Below are positions 18,892-27,602 of a stretch of 32,327 bases of DNA, piece after piece. Source of the stretch: a virus. How positions within the stretch are numbered: position 1 is the stretch's first letter; every line of letters begins with the position of its first letter. The stretch lies in the IMG/VR virus record IMGVR_UViG_3300003323_000322, positions 1 through 32,327 of that record; one strand, 5' to 3'. The notes under the pieces are model-generated. The model saw only the letters and a program-made list of their open reading frames with translations, did not search any database and was not told the DNA's origin. The translations under genes and the position numbers were made by a program.

Positions 18892-20282
18892 CAGGCCGCC
18901 AATTCTTCGGCATCTGCCATGGTGTTCCACACCGTCAACGGCACTGGATCTGATATCCAGGCCCTGAGCACATTGTCAGGACCGGTACCGAGCGCATCCC
19001 AATGCACTTTCGTCTTGAATTTGCCCTGTGTTCCGAGCGATCGGGCCGCAACGGGTCGGAATGTTCCGTCCCTACCGCCGAGTTTCGAGCGCTCAAGCAT
19101 GATGCGCGGGACTGATCCCTGTCCTGATTCAAGGCCAACGCCTGTCTGGATGCCCATCTCCAAGCGGTGGATCTGCACGCCCTTGCCCTGCGCATAGAGC
19201 GACTGGTACGCCCATTCAGCGCGCAACGGTCCGCCCCATTCTGAGTACACGTTCGGGTCGAGAACTCCTATCTCTCCCGTAGATGCGCGCTGGACGAAAA
19301 TCTTTCCATAGCACTCCACGATCGAGCACACATCCCACGCTGATTCAGGATAGCTCTCTCGCTCATGCCACTCATCTGAGGTGCAGTCATACACCCACGT
19401 AGCATCTGCTGCGGGGAAGGTCACAACGACGCACAGATGGCCGTCTATGGTGTAAGGCGAGCAGCGCGCATCGGCAACCGTGCTGTACTTCTTCCACTCG
19501 CGCTCAACATGGTGCTGAGACACCTTCTGGGGTGTCGATCCCGTCAAGCGGCGGAAGGTAATGTCATTGGCAAGCCAGAACACACTGTTGTCCTGCTTGC
19601 ATATACCGTCCTTCGACGCGCCTCCGAGCTCTATGAAACCGTTGGGTACGCGCGTGAAGGGGAAACCAGAACCTGCTGATGTGTTCTCCCACAGCTCGCC
19701 AGACTTCTCGCCCACCAGAAGGGCCGCGCGGTGATCCACAGCTAGTGTGATGAGATTATCAGGAGCGCCTTCCGCTGTTGCGAAGTCAAGCGCATCAAAG
19801 TCAGTGAAGTCTGCAAGAGCCGAGCAGACGAACTGCCCTGTGCCCTCGTGAATGCCGATCAGGTAGTTGTCGAGGAAGTCTATCTTTCCGATTGGGGAAG
19901 GCACATCTGCATCGGAAACCGGTAGTAAGGCACTGTCGTATACGTACAATCTTCCGCCAGCACTGATTGCCAGTTGCGTGGCGTTATCCGTTGTGGATAT
20001 GACCCCAGTCCCGCCAATCGATCCAAGATCGGTGGTCACCGCGCTGGATGACACCTTGAACAGCCTCTGGCCAGACACGGCGTAAAGCTGTCCGGCCATC
20101 GCGTGCAGCCCCCGGCCTACTCCAGTGCCACATGCACAGAAGAAGCTGATACCAGGCGCACGCCGAAGAATGACAGGCCCTTTGGCCCCTTCCGGGGCTT
20201 TCTCGGCGTAGGTGTTGACGAGACGCGCGCTCGACACGCTGTCAATGCGGTACGAGTGCAACGGCAATGGAATGTCAGCCAT
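18891..20282 (-). CDS. P22 gp10-like packaged DNA stabilisation protein
   Basis: A 463-residue protein, close to P22 gp10 (472). It opens MADIPLPLHSYRIDSVSSAR with LVNTYAEKAPEG, typical of the family, and then has repeated beta-propeller-like strands (LHAMAGQLYAVSGQRLFKVS, FLDNYLIGIHEGTGQFVCSA). It would form the hub of the tail tube, joining gp4-like to needle and spike. Overlaps neighbours by 8 and 1 bases. Confidence 0.85.
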   Translation of the reverse strand: MADIPLPLHSYRIDSVSSARLVNTYAEKAPEGAKGPVILRRAPGISFFCACGTGVGRGLHAMAGQLYAVSGQRLFKVSSSAVTTDLGSIGGTGVISTTDNATQLAISAGGRLYVYDSALLPVSDADVPSPIGKIDFLDNYLIGIHEGTGQFVCSALADFTDFDALDFATAEGAPDNLITLAVDHRAALLVGEKSGELWENTSAGSGFPFTRVPNGFIELGGASKDGICKQDNSVFWLANDITFRRLTGSTPQKVSQHHVEREWKKYSTVADARCSPYTIDGHLCVVVTFPAADATWVYDCTSDEWHERESYPESAWDVCSIVECYGKIFVQRASTGEIGVLDPNVYSEWGGPLRAEWAYQSLYAQGKGVQIHRLEMGIQTGVGLESGQGSVPRIMLERSKLGGRDGTFRPVAARSLGTQGKFKTKVHWDALGTGPDNVLRAWISDPVPLTVWNTMADAEELAA

Positions 20283-20700
20283 TCCAGCCGTCGTATATGT
20301 TGAAACCAGGCGAGCTCTCGCCCTCGCCTACGGGCAGGTTCGGGAGCGTCGCTGGTCGCATGGTCGCTTTTACGCTGTCTCGCGTGAGACGCGCGTAGTA
20401 GCTGCTTCCCAGTGCCGACATCTCAGGACTTACGGCCTTCCCATAGCTCGGCGCAAGCGAGAACGCGAGGTAGTACGTGACCGCCAGTACCGAATCGTCC
20501 GGGATGGGGCAATCGGCTCCCAGCTCATCCATTGTCTGCGGGTAGTACTGGAGGTTGACCCCGTCAGCTTCCCAGTCCGCGAGCAACGCGTTGAGCTTCC
20601 TCAACGCGTACTCGGAGTGCTCTGGCTCCGCCGATTCGCCAACGCCCAACACGTTTATGAGCGTGAGGGCGTCGCGAATTAGCTCGGCTGTGGTTATCAC
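20275..20700 (-). CDS. P22 gp4-like tail accessory factor
   Basis: The gene starts at GTG 20700 (GTGA overlap with the upstream stop), giving 141 residues; P22 gp4 has 166. The sequence TAELIRDALTLINVLGVGES, HSEYALRKLNALLADWEADG and LAVTYYLAFSLAPSYGKAVS is typical of the gp4 fold, which binds the portal and closes the filled head. The same frame is open upstream to 21060, but that part is His/Asp/Cys-rich shadow translation. Confidence 0.85.
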   Translation of the reverse strand: MITTAELIRDALTLINVLGVGESAEPEHSEYALRKLNALLADWEADGVNLQYYPQTMDELGADCPIPDDSVLAVTYYLAFSLAPSYGKAVSPEMSALGSSYYARLTRDSVKATMRPATLPNLPVGEGESSPGFNIYDGWNG

Positions 20701-21182
20701 GAGGTCGCGAAGGGCGTCGCAATCGTGCCGCTGCCCGAGATCAAGCCCGTGATCTGCCACAGCGTGGTGGAGATCAGGGTGACTCGGTAGGCGTCGCCAA
20801 TCACACCACCCGTGGTCGTGCCATTGGACGAGATCGCCCGAATGGTCGTGCCGTTCGCTGTGGCCCCAAGCGTTGTTGCGGACGCTGCGATCATCATGTT
20901 GACGCCACCGACAAGGAACGTCGTGGCGGCATCCGTGATCACCTTCGCCGCATTGCTCGTGATCGTCACCGTGGTGGCGAAATCGAAATATGCGCCGATG
21001 TTGAGCGTCGCAGGAGCCGGAAGCGTGTACACAATGCCCGCCGCGCGATCGAACAGGCACAGCGCGCCCGATTCTCGCGAGAGCAGCGTGCGCGTCGCGC
21101 CCTGTCCCGAGATCACCTGACGCTGTGTGCCGGTCAGCAGCACGCCGTCATCGTCACCAAATGAAAGTCTCTGAAGAGGCAT
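20697..21182 (-). CDS. Hypothetical structural protein after the coat gene
   Basis: Start ATG 21182, with AAGGAGA eight bases upstream; a frame open to 21269 lacks a ribosome site and would overlap the coat gene. The 161-residue product is beta-rich, Thr/Ala/Gly-heavy (MPLQRLSFGDDDGVLLTGTQ, IGAYFDFATTVTITSNAAKV, GGVIGDAYRVTLISTTLWQI). It resembles small head-decoration or fibre proteins but no family is clear. It lies between coat and gp4-like, where P22 has no such gene. Confidence 0.65.
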   Translation of the reverse strand: MPLQRLSFGDDDGVLLTGTQRQVISGQGATRTLLSRESGALCLFDRAAGIVYTLPAPATLNIGAYFDFATTVTITSNAAKVITDAATTFLVGGVNMMIAASATTLGATANGTTIRAISSNGTTTGGVIGDAYRVTLISTTLWQITGLISGSGTIATPFATS

Positions 21183-21193
21183 GATGTTTCTCC

Positions 21194-22387
21194 TTAGCCG
21201 TCCGCGTGGATGCGGGTGGCCAACTGCGGACGGATCGCCGCATAGCCGTAGAGCACGTCCAGACGACACGGGAACGTACGATCCGCGATGCTGAAGTCGC
21301 GCACGATTGATACCGAGATGTCGTCCACCACTGCTCGGTATGCCTTATCGGTGCCCTCCGGCATCGGAAGGTCTGCCGTCGCGAAGGTGAAGGCGTCGCG
21401 ATAGAAGAGCATCGAGCTGTTGAGCAGCTCATTCGCACCCGCGCCAACCTTGACCACCGCACCGGATGCGGTCGGAGAGGCCGACACGTTCTGACGAGCG
21501 CCCGAGGTCACGATCGCCGGGCTGATCGCAAGCGAGGTCACGGAGGTTGAGGTCGTCGCCGTCACAACGAACGTCTTCAGATACCCCAAGTCGACCTTAG
21601 TCTCCGGATGCACGGCGTTGCAGCCGGCGAACGTCACGATGTCACCCTTATTGAACGTTGTGGTACCGCTCTGGATGGTGACCGTCGAGCCCGTCTGGCC
21701 GCCGCCGTTGACCGTATAACCGGTCGTCTTGGCTGCGGTGCCGGTCTGGTGATCGGTGAAAACCGTGTTTTCCCACCAGTCCGCACCCTGCGTGCGCCCG
21801 ATCTTGCCTTCGCGGTACTGCTCCGCGATGACTTCCTGCGCGTTGAACAAGCCCTTCACGTCTGTGATGAGCTTGGTGGCGTGGTTTGGCTTCAGAATTC
21901 CGGAGCGCTTCGTGAGAGGCGCGAGATTCTGCGTGAGCACCTCACGTGCAGTTGACGTGTGAGTGAACCCGAACGCCGCTGTATCGCCGTCGACGATGTT
22001 GTAGACCTGTTTGTACAGGCCTTGGAACACGTCCGCCTCGATGTTCGTCGCGAGCACCGACATCGCAGGATCGATGATGCGATCCGAGAAGTCGTCGAGC
22101 GACAGAGCGAGCTCTTCGGACGTGAAGTTGAGGTCAACGCCTTTGACGTTGTTGACCTGCAGATCGACCTTCTGCTCGGCCGTGCTCTGCGCCTGCATCG
22201 CCATGCCGGAACGAACGGTGTATTCGTTCGGGAGCCGAATACGCAGCGTGTCGCCGATCTTTGCGCCGGTCTTGGCGAACGAGTCGTCGTAACCGCGGTT
22301 CATCGCACCGATGAAGTTGCACTTCTGGTGCAACACCATCGCCGCCTTACGGGTGATCTGACTGATAGTCAGGAGTGAGTTAGCCAT
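21194..22387 (-). CDS. P22-type major capsid (coat) protein
   Basis: A 397-residue coat protein (P22 gp5: 430). N-terminus ANSLLTISQITRKAAMVLHQ, followed by GDTLRIRLPNEYTVRSGMAM, F-T-S-E-E-L-A-L-S-L-D-D-F and AMSVLATNIEADVFQGLYKQ, matches the P22 coat family. A beta-rich segment in the middle (TVNGGGQTGSTVTIQSGTTT and following) corresponds to the inserted telokin-like domain region. The end (LDVLYGYAAIRPQLATRIHA) is the conserved family ending. It follows the scaffold gene with an 8-base overlap. Confidence 0.92.
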   Translation of the reverse strand: MANSLLTISQITRKAAMVLHQKCNFIGAMNRGYDDSFAKTGAKIGDTLRIRLPNEYTVRSGMAMQAQSTAEQKVDLQVNNVKGVDLNFTSEELALSLDDFSDRIIDPAMSVLATNIEADVFQGLYKQVYNIVDGDTAAFGFTHTSTAREVLTQNLAPLTKRSGILKPNHATKLITDVKGLFNAQEVIAEQYREGKIGRTQGADWWENTVFTDHQTGTAAKTTGYTVNGGGQTGSTVTIQSGTTTFNKGDIVTFAGCNAVHPETKVDLGYLKTFVVTATTSTSVTSLAISPAIVTSGARQNVSASPTASGAVVKVGAGANELLNSSMLFYRDAFTFATADLPMPEGTDKAYRAVVDDISVSIVRDFSIADRTFPCRLDVLYGYAAIRPQLATRIHADG

Positions 22388-23210
22388 TTGCCTTTACCTT
22401 GCGTGCAATACGTTTGCGTTCCGCCTTGACCCACTCGTCGTCGCTCAACTTGTCGCTGTCTGGCGATGTCGTTGAGATGCGAACGGCTGTTTCTCCGCTC
22501 TCGAGCTGGGGGGGTGGTGGCGGTGCCTTGCTGACAGGCTTTGGCGCAGGTGCAGGGGCTGCTGGCTTTTCGAGCCTTGACTCGATTCGTCCAATCGCGC
22601 GTGCTGCTTCGAGATCGTCCATCTGGGCGATAGCGGAAGCCTCATCACGATTGGTTGCGAGGTAGTACAGGAGGTCTGGACCGACATCTGATGCCGCTGC
22701 AAGTCTTGCTACCGTATTTGTGATCGGCAGCGAGTCATCGCGGGTCAGGTCCATATAGTCCGCATGTTTTGATGCGAACTCGCGCTCTTTCTTGAGAAAC
22801 GTCTCGCGTCGTTGCTGCTCGGCTTTCTGCGCTTCTTCCTTGCGGAACTGCTCGCGTACTTCCCGGGCGGTTTCTGCCTTGACGTGCTCTACGAGCGCGG
22901 CCTGATATCTCTCTTCGTCGTACTCGAAATCGGACAGCTTGGGAGGCTTCTTTGGTGCTTCAGGTTCGGCGGCCTGCGGTGCAGGTGTTTGCCGTGTTGC
23001 CTGAGCGCGCCAATAGTCGCGATCCCGCTCTGCATCTCGTCTGAGCCGTGTCAGCTCACTGATGCGTGCCTCGGCCCCGGGCTTTCGCTTGGGGTCTTGG
23101 CTCTCGTCTGCATCGGTGACGGCGGGTGCTGCGTCCGCAGGGGCTTCAAGGACCTCGTCCTCTGAAGCATCAGCAATAGCGGGCTGTGAGCCCGGATCGG
23201 TCTCTGTCAT
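22380..23210 (-). CDS. Scaffolding protein
   Basis: A 276-residue hydrophilic protein immediately upstream of coat, the usual scaffold position (P22 gp8: 303 residues). It is acidic and Pro/Ala-rich at the start, highly charged and helical in the middle (RISELTRLRRDAERDRDYWR, AREVREQFRKEEAQKAEQQR), and ends in a short basic helix (DDEWVKAERKRIARKVKANG), as scaffolds whose C-terminus binds coat. Function inferred from position and composition. Confidence 0.8.
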   Translation of the reverse strand: MTETDPGSQPAIADASEDEVLEAPADAAPAVTDADESQDPKRKPGAEARISELTRLRRDAERDRDYWRAQATRQTPAPQAAEPEAPKKPPKLSDFEYDEERYQAALVEHVKAETAREVREQFRKEEAQKAEQQRRETFLKKEREFASKHADYMDLTRDDSLPITNTVARLAAASDVGPDLLYYLATNRDEASAIAQMDDLEAARAIGRIESRLEKPAAPAPAPKPVSKAPPPPPQLESGETAVRISTTSPDSDKLSDDEWVKAERKRIARKVKANG

Positions 23211-23258
23211 GTGCGCTTACGCGTGGGTGGCACCGGCTAACCGGCCGGAGTCGGAAAC

Positions 23259-23284
23259 GAAAAAGCCCGCGCGAGGCGGGCCTT
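23259..23284 (-). terminator. Intrinsic terminator between portal and scaffold
   Basis: GCCCGC (23265-23270) and GCGGGC (23276-23281) form a six-pair GC stem with a five-base loop; on the minus strand it is followed by TTTTTCG. It lies in the 168-base gap between the portal stop and the scaffold start. The rest of the gap shows no gene. Confidence 0.7.
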
Positions 23285-23378
23285 CAAATAGAATGTCGGT
23301 GCGCTAGACCTTCACTGGTCCCCGTCAAAAGGAGAAACCAGCGGCGCAGCCGAAGTCGGACAGGATGGATCGCAGGGT

Positions 23379-25712
23379 CTAGGCGCCATCCTGACGCGGC
23401 TTGCTGGCCTTCGCCTGCTTCATGTCCTGCTTATGAGCGGCCTGCATCTGGGCCATGCTCATCTGCGTAGCCTGCTTCTCGAGCCCGTGCTGCGCGTCCT
23501 TGGCGGTTTCCTGTACATCGCGCTGCTGGTTCGAAAGATCGTGCTCGGCGCTCATCACCGTCTCGCCGATATCGCGCGCCTGATGGCTCAACGCGTGCTC
23601 GGTCGCCTGATTCTGCAGATCCTGCTGGTGCGCTTGGTGCGCAAGCTGGTTCTCTGCGCCCTGATGGGCCAGTTTGATCTTGAGAATCGCGTTCTCGGTT
23701 TCCTTGGCGAGCAAGGCACGCTCGTTGTCGAGCTGCGCCTGCGCCATCTCAAGGTCCTTTTGCAGGCTCGCCAAGTGCGCTTCCTGCGTCTTGAGATTGG
23801 CCGAAGCAAGCTGAGCACCTGCCTTGTCCGACTGTGCCGATGCTTGCAGCTCCTTGAGTTCCTGTTCGGCGGCAGTGACGAGCTGGCCTTTCTGGTCGAC
23901 CATCTGCTGCATCTGCTTGACCTGGGCGAGCGCCGCCTGTACTTCCGGCGGTAATTGCTTGTCCTTCGTCAGCATCTGCTGAATTGGAGGCGGCAGGAGC
24001 GCTTGATAGCGTTCAGCAATCTGCTCGGCATAAGGCAAATCCATGGCTTTGAAGATGAGATCGCCGGCCGCCATCATGACGTTCGGATCGCGTGAGGCGA
24101 TTTCGCTGTAAGCCTCTGCCGCTTCCTGCCTCATCGTTGCGAAGCTCGGGCCCACCGTAACCGTCACGTCGTACTTGCCAGCCTTCAGGTCATTGATGGT
24201 GTTGCCATCAGGCCCAACCGCGTTGACCTTGGCGTAGTCCTCTGCCCCATCTGGGCCAAGAATGCGTACCGAGCGATCGGTATCGTAAATCTTAGGTACG
24301 AGGTCGATCAGGATCTCCCACGTACGGCGAATACCTTTCGCCATGTTGTCCATGTAGTTGAACGTGGCGATCTCACCCTGTCGCTGACGCGCGTTGATCG
24401 CCTTGCCGCTCGTCTCATTGCTCTGTGCGCCCAGAGATGCGTCATAGATGCCCGTAACCGCCTTGATGTCCTCCGAGGCGTGCTGCATCTCCTGAATGAG
24501 TGCGACGGGCACATCCGCGCTGCCCATGCGCTGGGGTGGCGCTCCACCCGTCTTCGGGTCAGGGTTGTAGAGCTGAAACGGCATGTTGGTGTTGTGGGCT
24601 ACCGTCCATGCGTCAACATGACCCTTGGCCTGATCTGGCGTCGCCCAGTATTTGGCCTGAGGAGCTAGCGCCACTGACTCGATCGCGTTGGTGCGTGAGT
24701 AGTCGTATGCCTTCTGTGCATCCTTACCGAAGCGCGTCAGGCCGAACCACAGCGTCTTGCCTTCGATGACGACCGACTCACCGTAGATCAGCACGAATGG
24801 GAACTCAGACCCAGCCCATTCAGTCGGCGGCTCGAGCAGCCGGTCTCCACCACCAACGATGCACATCATGATCTTGTGCGACTTGAGCTTGCGCTCTTTG
24901 ACGACCTGCTTACCCATCTTCAGGGCGCTTTGGGCATCGTCGCTGCCCGCCTCGACGGTCTCGCCTGAGTCCAGTAGCTGGAGCGTCTTGTCGACCGGCT
25001 CTTTCCACCAGTACTCGCAGACGCGCACCGTCTCATCGTCTTCCCAGTCGTCATCGTCGTCAAAGTCCACTTCGTCGAATGACACGGGCTCTACATCGGG
25101 CCAGCGTGACTCAAACTTGGATTTCGACATCTTGTCCGTGAGCACCCAGTCCATGGCGTCACGCTTCAGGATGTCCTGCGCGGCGTTGTCCGCGTACAGG
25201 CAGAAGGGGTTTCGTATCGGCTTCAGGCAGATCGACTGCGAGTCGACCGAGTCATCCTCGTACTCGGTGACCACGCGCCAGGCGCCCATGCCGCCACCGA
25301 CCTGATACTCGGCCGCCTGATCGATGATCGTGTCACCGTCGGACACGTTCCAGATGTTGCGGATCAGACCTTCGAATACATTCGCGGTGGGCTTGTCGCC
25401 ATCCTCAACCGCACGGACCTTGCCCTGCGGACGATTGGCGCGCATGTCGTTCACGACACGCTTGACCGTGATACGCAGCTTGTTGAATTCGTACATTGGC
25501 CGCAGCGCACCGCGTGCAGCCTTGACCCGCTCGTCCCAGTGCGATCCCGGGACATGCAGGAAGCGCAGGTCTTCCATCGCCTTCAGCCGGTTATCGCTGT
25601 CGGCGTCGAACATCGTTCGAGCGCGCTTGCGCACACGCACGATCAGCTCCTCCGCAGCCTTTTTTTCCGCCCGCGAGCGCTTAGGCGACGCCATAGCGAC
25701 GGAAGCCTGCAT
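23379..25712 (-). CDS. P22-type portal protein
   Basis: A 777-residue portal (P22: 725). Family signs: FDADSDNRLKAMEDLRFLHV, RPMYEFNKLRITVKRVVNDM, AEYQVGGGMGAWRVVTEYED, FGKDAQKAYDYSRTNAIESV and IYDASLGAQSNETSGKAINA. An acidic loop (VDFDDDDDWEDDETV, about 220-235) lies in the body. From about residue 590 the chain becomes Gln/Ala-rich helix to the end, the barrel region that extends into the head. The start could also be ATG 25691 (MASPKRSRAEK), which shortens the overlap with terminase from 32 to 11 bases; neither has a good ribosome site. Confidence 0.92.
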   Translation of the reverse strand: MQASVAMASPKRSRAEKKAAEELIVRVRKRARTMFDADSDNRLKAMEDLRFLHVPGSHWDERVKAARGALRPMYEFNKLRITVKRVVNDMRANRPQGKVRAVEDGDKPTANVFEGLIRNIWNVSDGDTIIDQAAEYQVGGGMGAWRVVTEYEDDSVDSQSICLKPIRNPFCLYADNAAQDILKRDAMDWVLTDKMSKSKFESRWPDVEPVSFDEVDFDDDDDWEDDETVRVCEYWWKEPVDKTLQLLDSGETVEAGSDDAQSALKMGKQVVKERKLKSHKIMMCIVGGGDRLLEPPTEWAGSEFPFVLIYGESVVIEGKTLWFGLTRFGKDAQKAYDYSRTNAIESVALAPQAKYWATPDQAKGHVDAWTVAHNTNMPFQLYNPDPKTGGAPPQRMGSADVPVALIQEMQHASEDIKAVTGIYDASLGAQSNETSGKAINARQRQGEIATFNYMDNMAKGIRRTWEILIDLVPKIYDTDRSVRILGPDGAEDYAKVNAVGPDGNTINDLKAGKYDVTVTVGPSFATMRQEAAEAYSEIASRDPNVMMAAGDLIFKAMDLPYAEQIAERYQALLPPPIQQMLTKDKQLPPEVQAALAQVKQMQQMVDQKGQLVTAAEQELKELQASAQSDKAGAQLASANLKTQEAHLASLQKDLEMAQAQLDNERALLAKETENAILKIKLAHQGAENQLAHQAHQQDLQNQATEHALSHQARDIGETVMSAEHDLSNQQRDVQETAKDAQHGLEKQATQMSMAQMQAAHKQDMKQAKASKPRQDGA

Positions 25713-26958
25713 AAGGGTCAGTGATCACCATGTCCTCATTCGTCAACTGGTCGGCAACGACGCCGAGGTATCGATAGCCATCTGCGCCGTGCGAGTTCTC
25801 ATCGTGTAGCGGCGCTCCAGGTTCGTTGGTCGTCTGATTGATTTGGCGCCTGTACCGGCCAAGCCGGTTGAACAGCAGCGACGCCTTGTCTTTGTCGAAA
25901 TAGGTACGCGGAAAGATCAGCCGGGCGGCGTTGATGCCTGCCTCGACACCGATCTCAGGAACGATCGACACCTTGCGCTCGAGCGCGATCAGTATTTCTT
26001 CAGCACTGCGGCCGGACTTGTAGTCCTTGGCGCGGGCGTCATGAGGCAACCAGTCGGTACCCCATCGATATGGCTTTGCTCGAAGGTCTGCGACGTAATC
26101 GGCAAGCGTTCGATGTGAGTCTTCGATGTATTCGATGAGCCGAAGCTCTGAGGACTGCTTCTGGACCAGCAGAATCGACATCTTGTCGTTCCAGCCGAGG
26201 TCCCAGATCGTGTGAACCCTGAGCAATGGGTCGTACGGGACATTACGTAGCCGGCCGGCTGACTTGGCCGCCAGGATCTCGCGGTGATAGATCGCGCCTT
26301 CTACGGCAGCTCTACACTTGCCTTCCCAGATGTTGTCGTAGTCGTCCTGGGTTCGAAGGCCGTTCTCGACCTGTCGCAGGAACTCCAGTCGCTCAACCTT
26401 CAACACATCAGGGAAAAACGGGTTGTCAGACCAGTTGATTTCGACAACCTTCGAATCCGCTCGCGGGTTGTCGATGAACCGAACGTAGGTCTCGTCGGTG
26501 TCGAGCTCGGGATTCAGGCTCACCCAGATCTCGGAGCCGTTCTTGCGAATGGTCGGGATCAGGATGTCCCAGGAACGTCTGGATACCTTCTGACCTTCCT
26601 CCACCCAGCAGCGATCAACGCCTTCGTAGGACTTCAGTGACTCACTGGTCTGATTGGACAGACCCGTGAAGATGAACTCAGTGCCGTTGTGACCCCGAAT
26701 CTCGTTCTGGAGCACGTCGTAGTCTGCGGAGAGACCCAGCGCCTCAATCTGATCCGATAGCAGCTTGTGAACGGAGTCCTTGATCGACTTCTGCACCTCT
26801 CGGGCACATAACACCCGAAGTGGACGAGAAGCGCCTTCCAGTAGCAGTGCTCGAGCGATGCCCCAGCTTTTCGCCCCGCCTCGTCCGCCATGGCACACCT
26901 TGTATCGGTAAGGGGCGAACAGGAAGCCCAGCTTTTCGGGAAACTCCCATTCGATCAT
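25681..26958 (-). CDS. terL: Terminase large subunit
   Basis: A 425-residue packaging motor and nuclease. Walker A is GGRGGAKS (residues 24-31), Walker B RCWVEEG (116-122, E120/E121), motif III SLNP (147-150). The nuclease domain shows IWDLGWND (D253), LPHDARAKD (D307) and HDENSHGADGYRY (D393), the three acidic positions of RNase H-like terminase nucleases; the last is typical of the PBSX/P22-type group. It starts in a four-base overlap with the small subunit gene and ends inside the portal start. Confidence 0.93.
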   Translation of the reverse strand: MIEWEFPEKLGFLFAPYRYKVCHGGRGGAKSWGIARALLLEGASRPLRVLCAREVQKSIKDSVHKLLSDQIEALGLSADYDVLQNEIRGHNGTEFIFTGLSNQTSESLKSYEGVDRCWVEEGQKVSRRSWDILIPTIRKNGSEIWVSLNPELDTDETYVRFIDNPRADSKVVEINWSDNPFFPDVLKVERLEFLRQVENGLRTQDDYDNIWEGKCRAAVEGAIYHREILAAKSAGRLRNVPYDPLLRVHTIWDLGWNDKMSILLVQKQSSELRLIEYIEDSHRTLADYVADLRAKPYRWGTDWLPHDARAKDYKSGRSAEEILIALERKVSIVPEIGVEAGINAARLIFPRTYFDKDKASLLFNRLGRYRRQINQTTNEPGAPLHDENSHGADGYRYLGVVADQLTNEDMVITDPYAGFRRYGVA

Positions 26959-27245
26959 TCAGGCCGGACGAGCTTGATGCGACCCTCGACCTTCAAGGGC
27001 GGGTCGTCATCCTCTCCACCAATGATTGCCTGTGCTGGCTTACCATCGAGGCGATTGCCGATTTCCGCGCGCGCGTCCTTGTCGCCGGCGAGTGCGTCGA
27101 TCACGACGCCTTCGGCGATCTTGTCGAGTGCTTCGCCCGCTCGAATCTTCCCGTCTTCGGACTCATACCGCGCCAGCGCCTTGTTCAGAGCGTCCTGCCA
27201 GCGCTTCGCCTTACGAGCGTTCTGATTACCAAGTGGCGCGGCCAC
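26955..27245 (-). CDS. terS: Terminase small subunit-like protein
   Basis: Ninety-six residues from GTG 27245 (GGAG ten bases upstream). It starts AAPLGNQNARKAKRWQDALN and continues IAEGVVIDALAGDKDARAEI with GNRLDGKPAQ, a pattern I recall in small phage proteins annotated as terminase small subunits next to TerL. It would recognise the packaging site on phage DNA. Position supports this. A hairpin surrounds its start (see the inverted repeat). Confidence 0.7.
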   Translation of the reverse strand: MAAPLGNQNARKAKRWQDALNKALARYESEDGKIRAGEALDKIAEGVVIDALAGDKDARAEIGNRLDGKPAQAIIGGEDDDPPLKVEGRIKLVRPE

Positions 27246-27287
27246 GTTGATTCAACTCCAATTTATTGATGCGCCAGTGAATCAACG
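27245..27287 (-). promoter_or_regulatory. 10-bp inverted repeat enclosing the terS ribosome site
   Basis: CGTTGATTCA (minus strand, 27287 to 27278) and TGAATCAACG (27254 to 27245) are perfect complements with a 23-base loop that holds the terS Shine-Dalgarno GGAG. The 5' arm contains the TGA of the upstream gene and the 3' arm ends on the first base of the terS GTG. In RNA it could hide or expose the start depending on upstream translation; as DNA it could be an operator. Confidence 0.6.
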
Positions 27288-27602
27288 GCTCTCGTACCCG
27301 CTGAGATTCTGGATCTGATAGCGCACTTCATCCGTCCATTGAGTCGATAGCCCAGAGTCGGCCTGCATGACGAAGGCGTGCTCCTGGTAGGCCACGCTGT
27401 CCCGGTAGATGGCGTTGCTCTCCGGGAGAATCGTCACATCCACGGAGGTGCCGGGAATGACGTCGGTCCAGTCCACGACCGTTCTGTTGTTCGTGATGTC
27501 ACGCAGACGGTAGCGGGCGGTCGTAGGTAACGCGGGCAGGCTCAGGGCGTTGAAGAAGCGTGTGCGGATGGTGCAAACGCTACCTTCGCGGATCGTGCGC
27601 AT
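27282..27602 (-). CDS. Small beta-rich protein, appendage module
   Basis: A 106-residue protein (MRTIREGSVCTIRTRFFNAL, YRLRDITNNRTVVDWTDVIP, HAFVMQADSGLSTQWTDEVR) whose alternating strands suggest an immunoglobulin-like sandwich, as in small virion decoration proteins. Its ATG shares a base with the stop of the gene upstream and its own stop lies in the terS hairpin. No family name is certain. Confidence 0.65.
   Translation of the reverse strand: MRTIREGSVCTIRTRFFNALSLPALPTTARYRLRDITNNRTVVDWTDVIPGTSVDVTILPESNAIYRDSVAYQEHAFVMQADSGLSTQWTDEVRYQIQNLSGYESR

Noticed and set aside
20701-21060. Long His/Asp/Cys-rich N-terminal extension of the gp4-like frame
   Set aside because: Composition is typical of out-of-frame translation and it lies fully inside the upstream gene; GTG 20700 with a GTGA overlap gives the right size.
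21183-21269. Upstream start for the gene after coat
   Set aside because: It would lie inside the coat gene and lacks a ribosome site, whereas ATG 21182 follows AAGGAGA.
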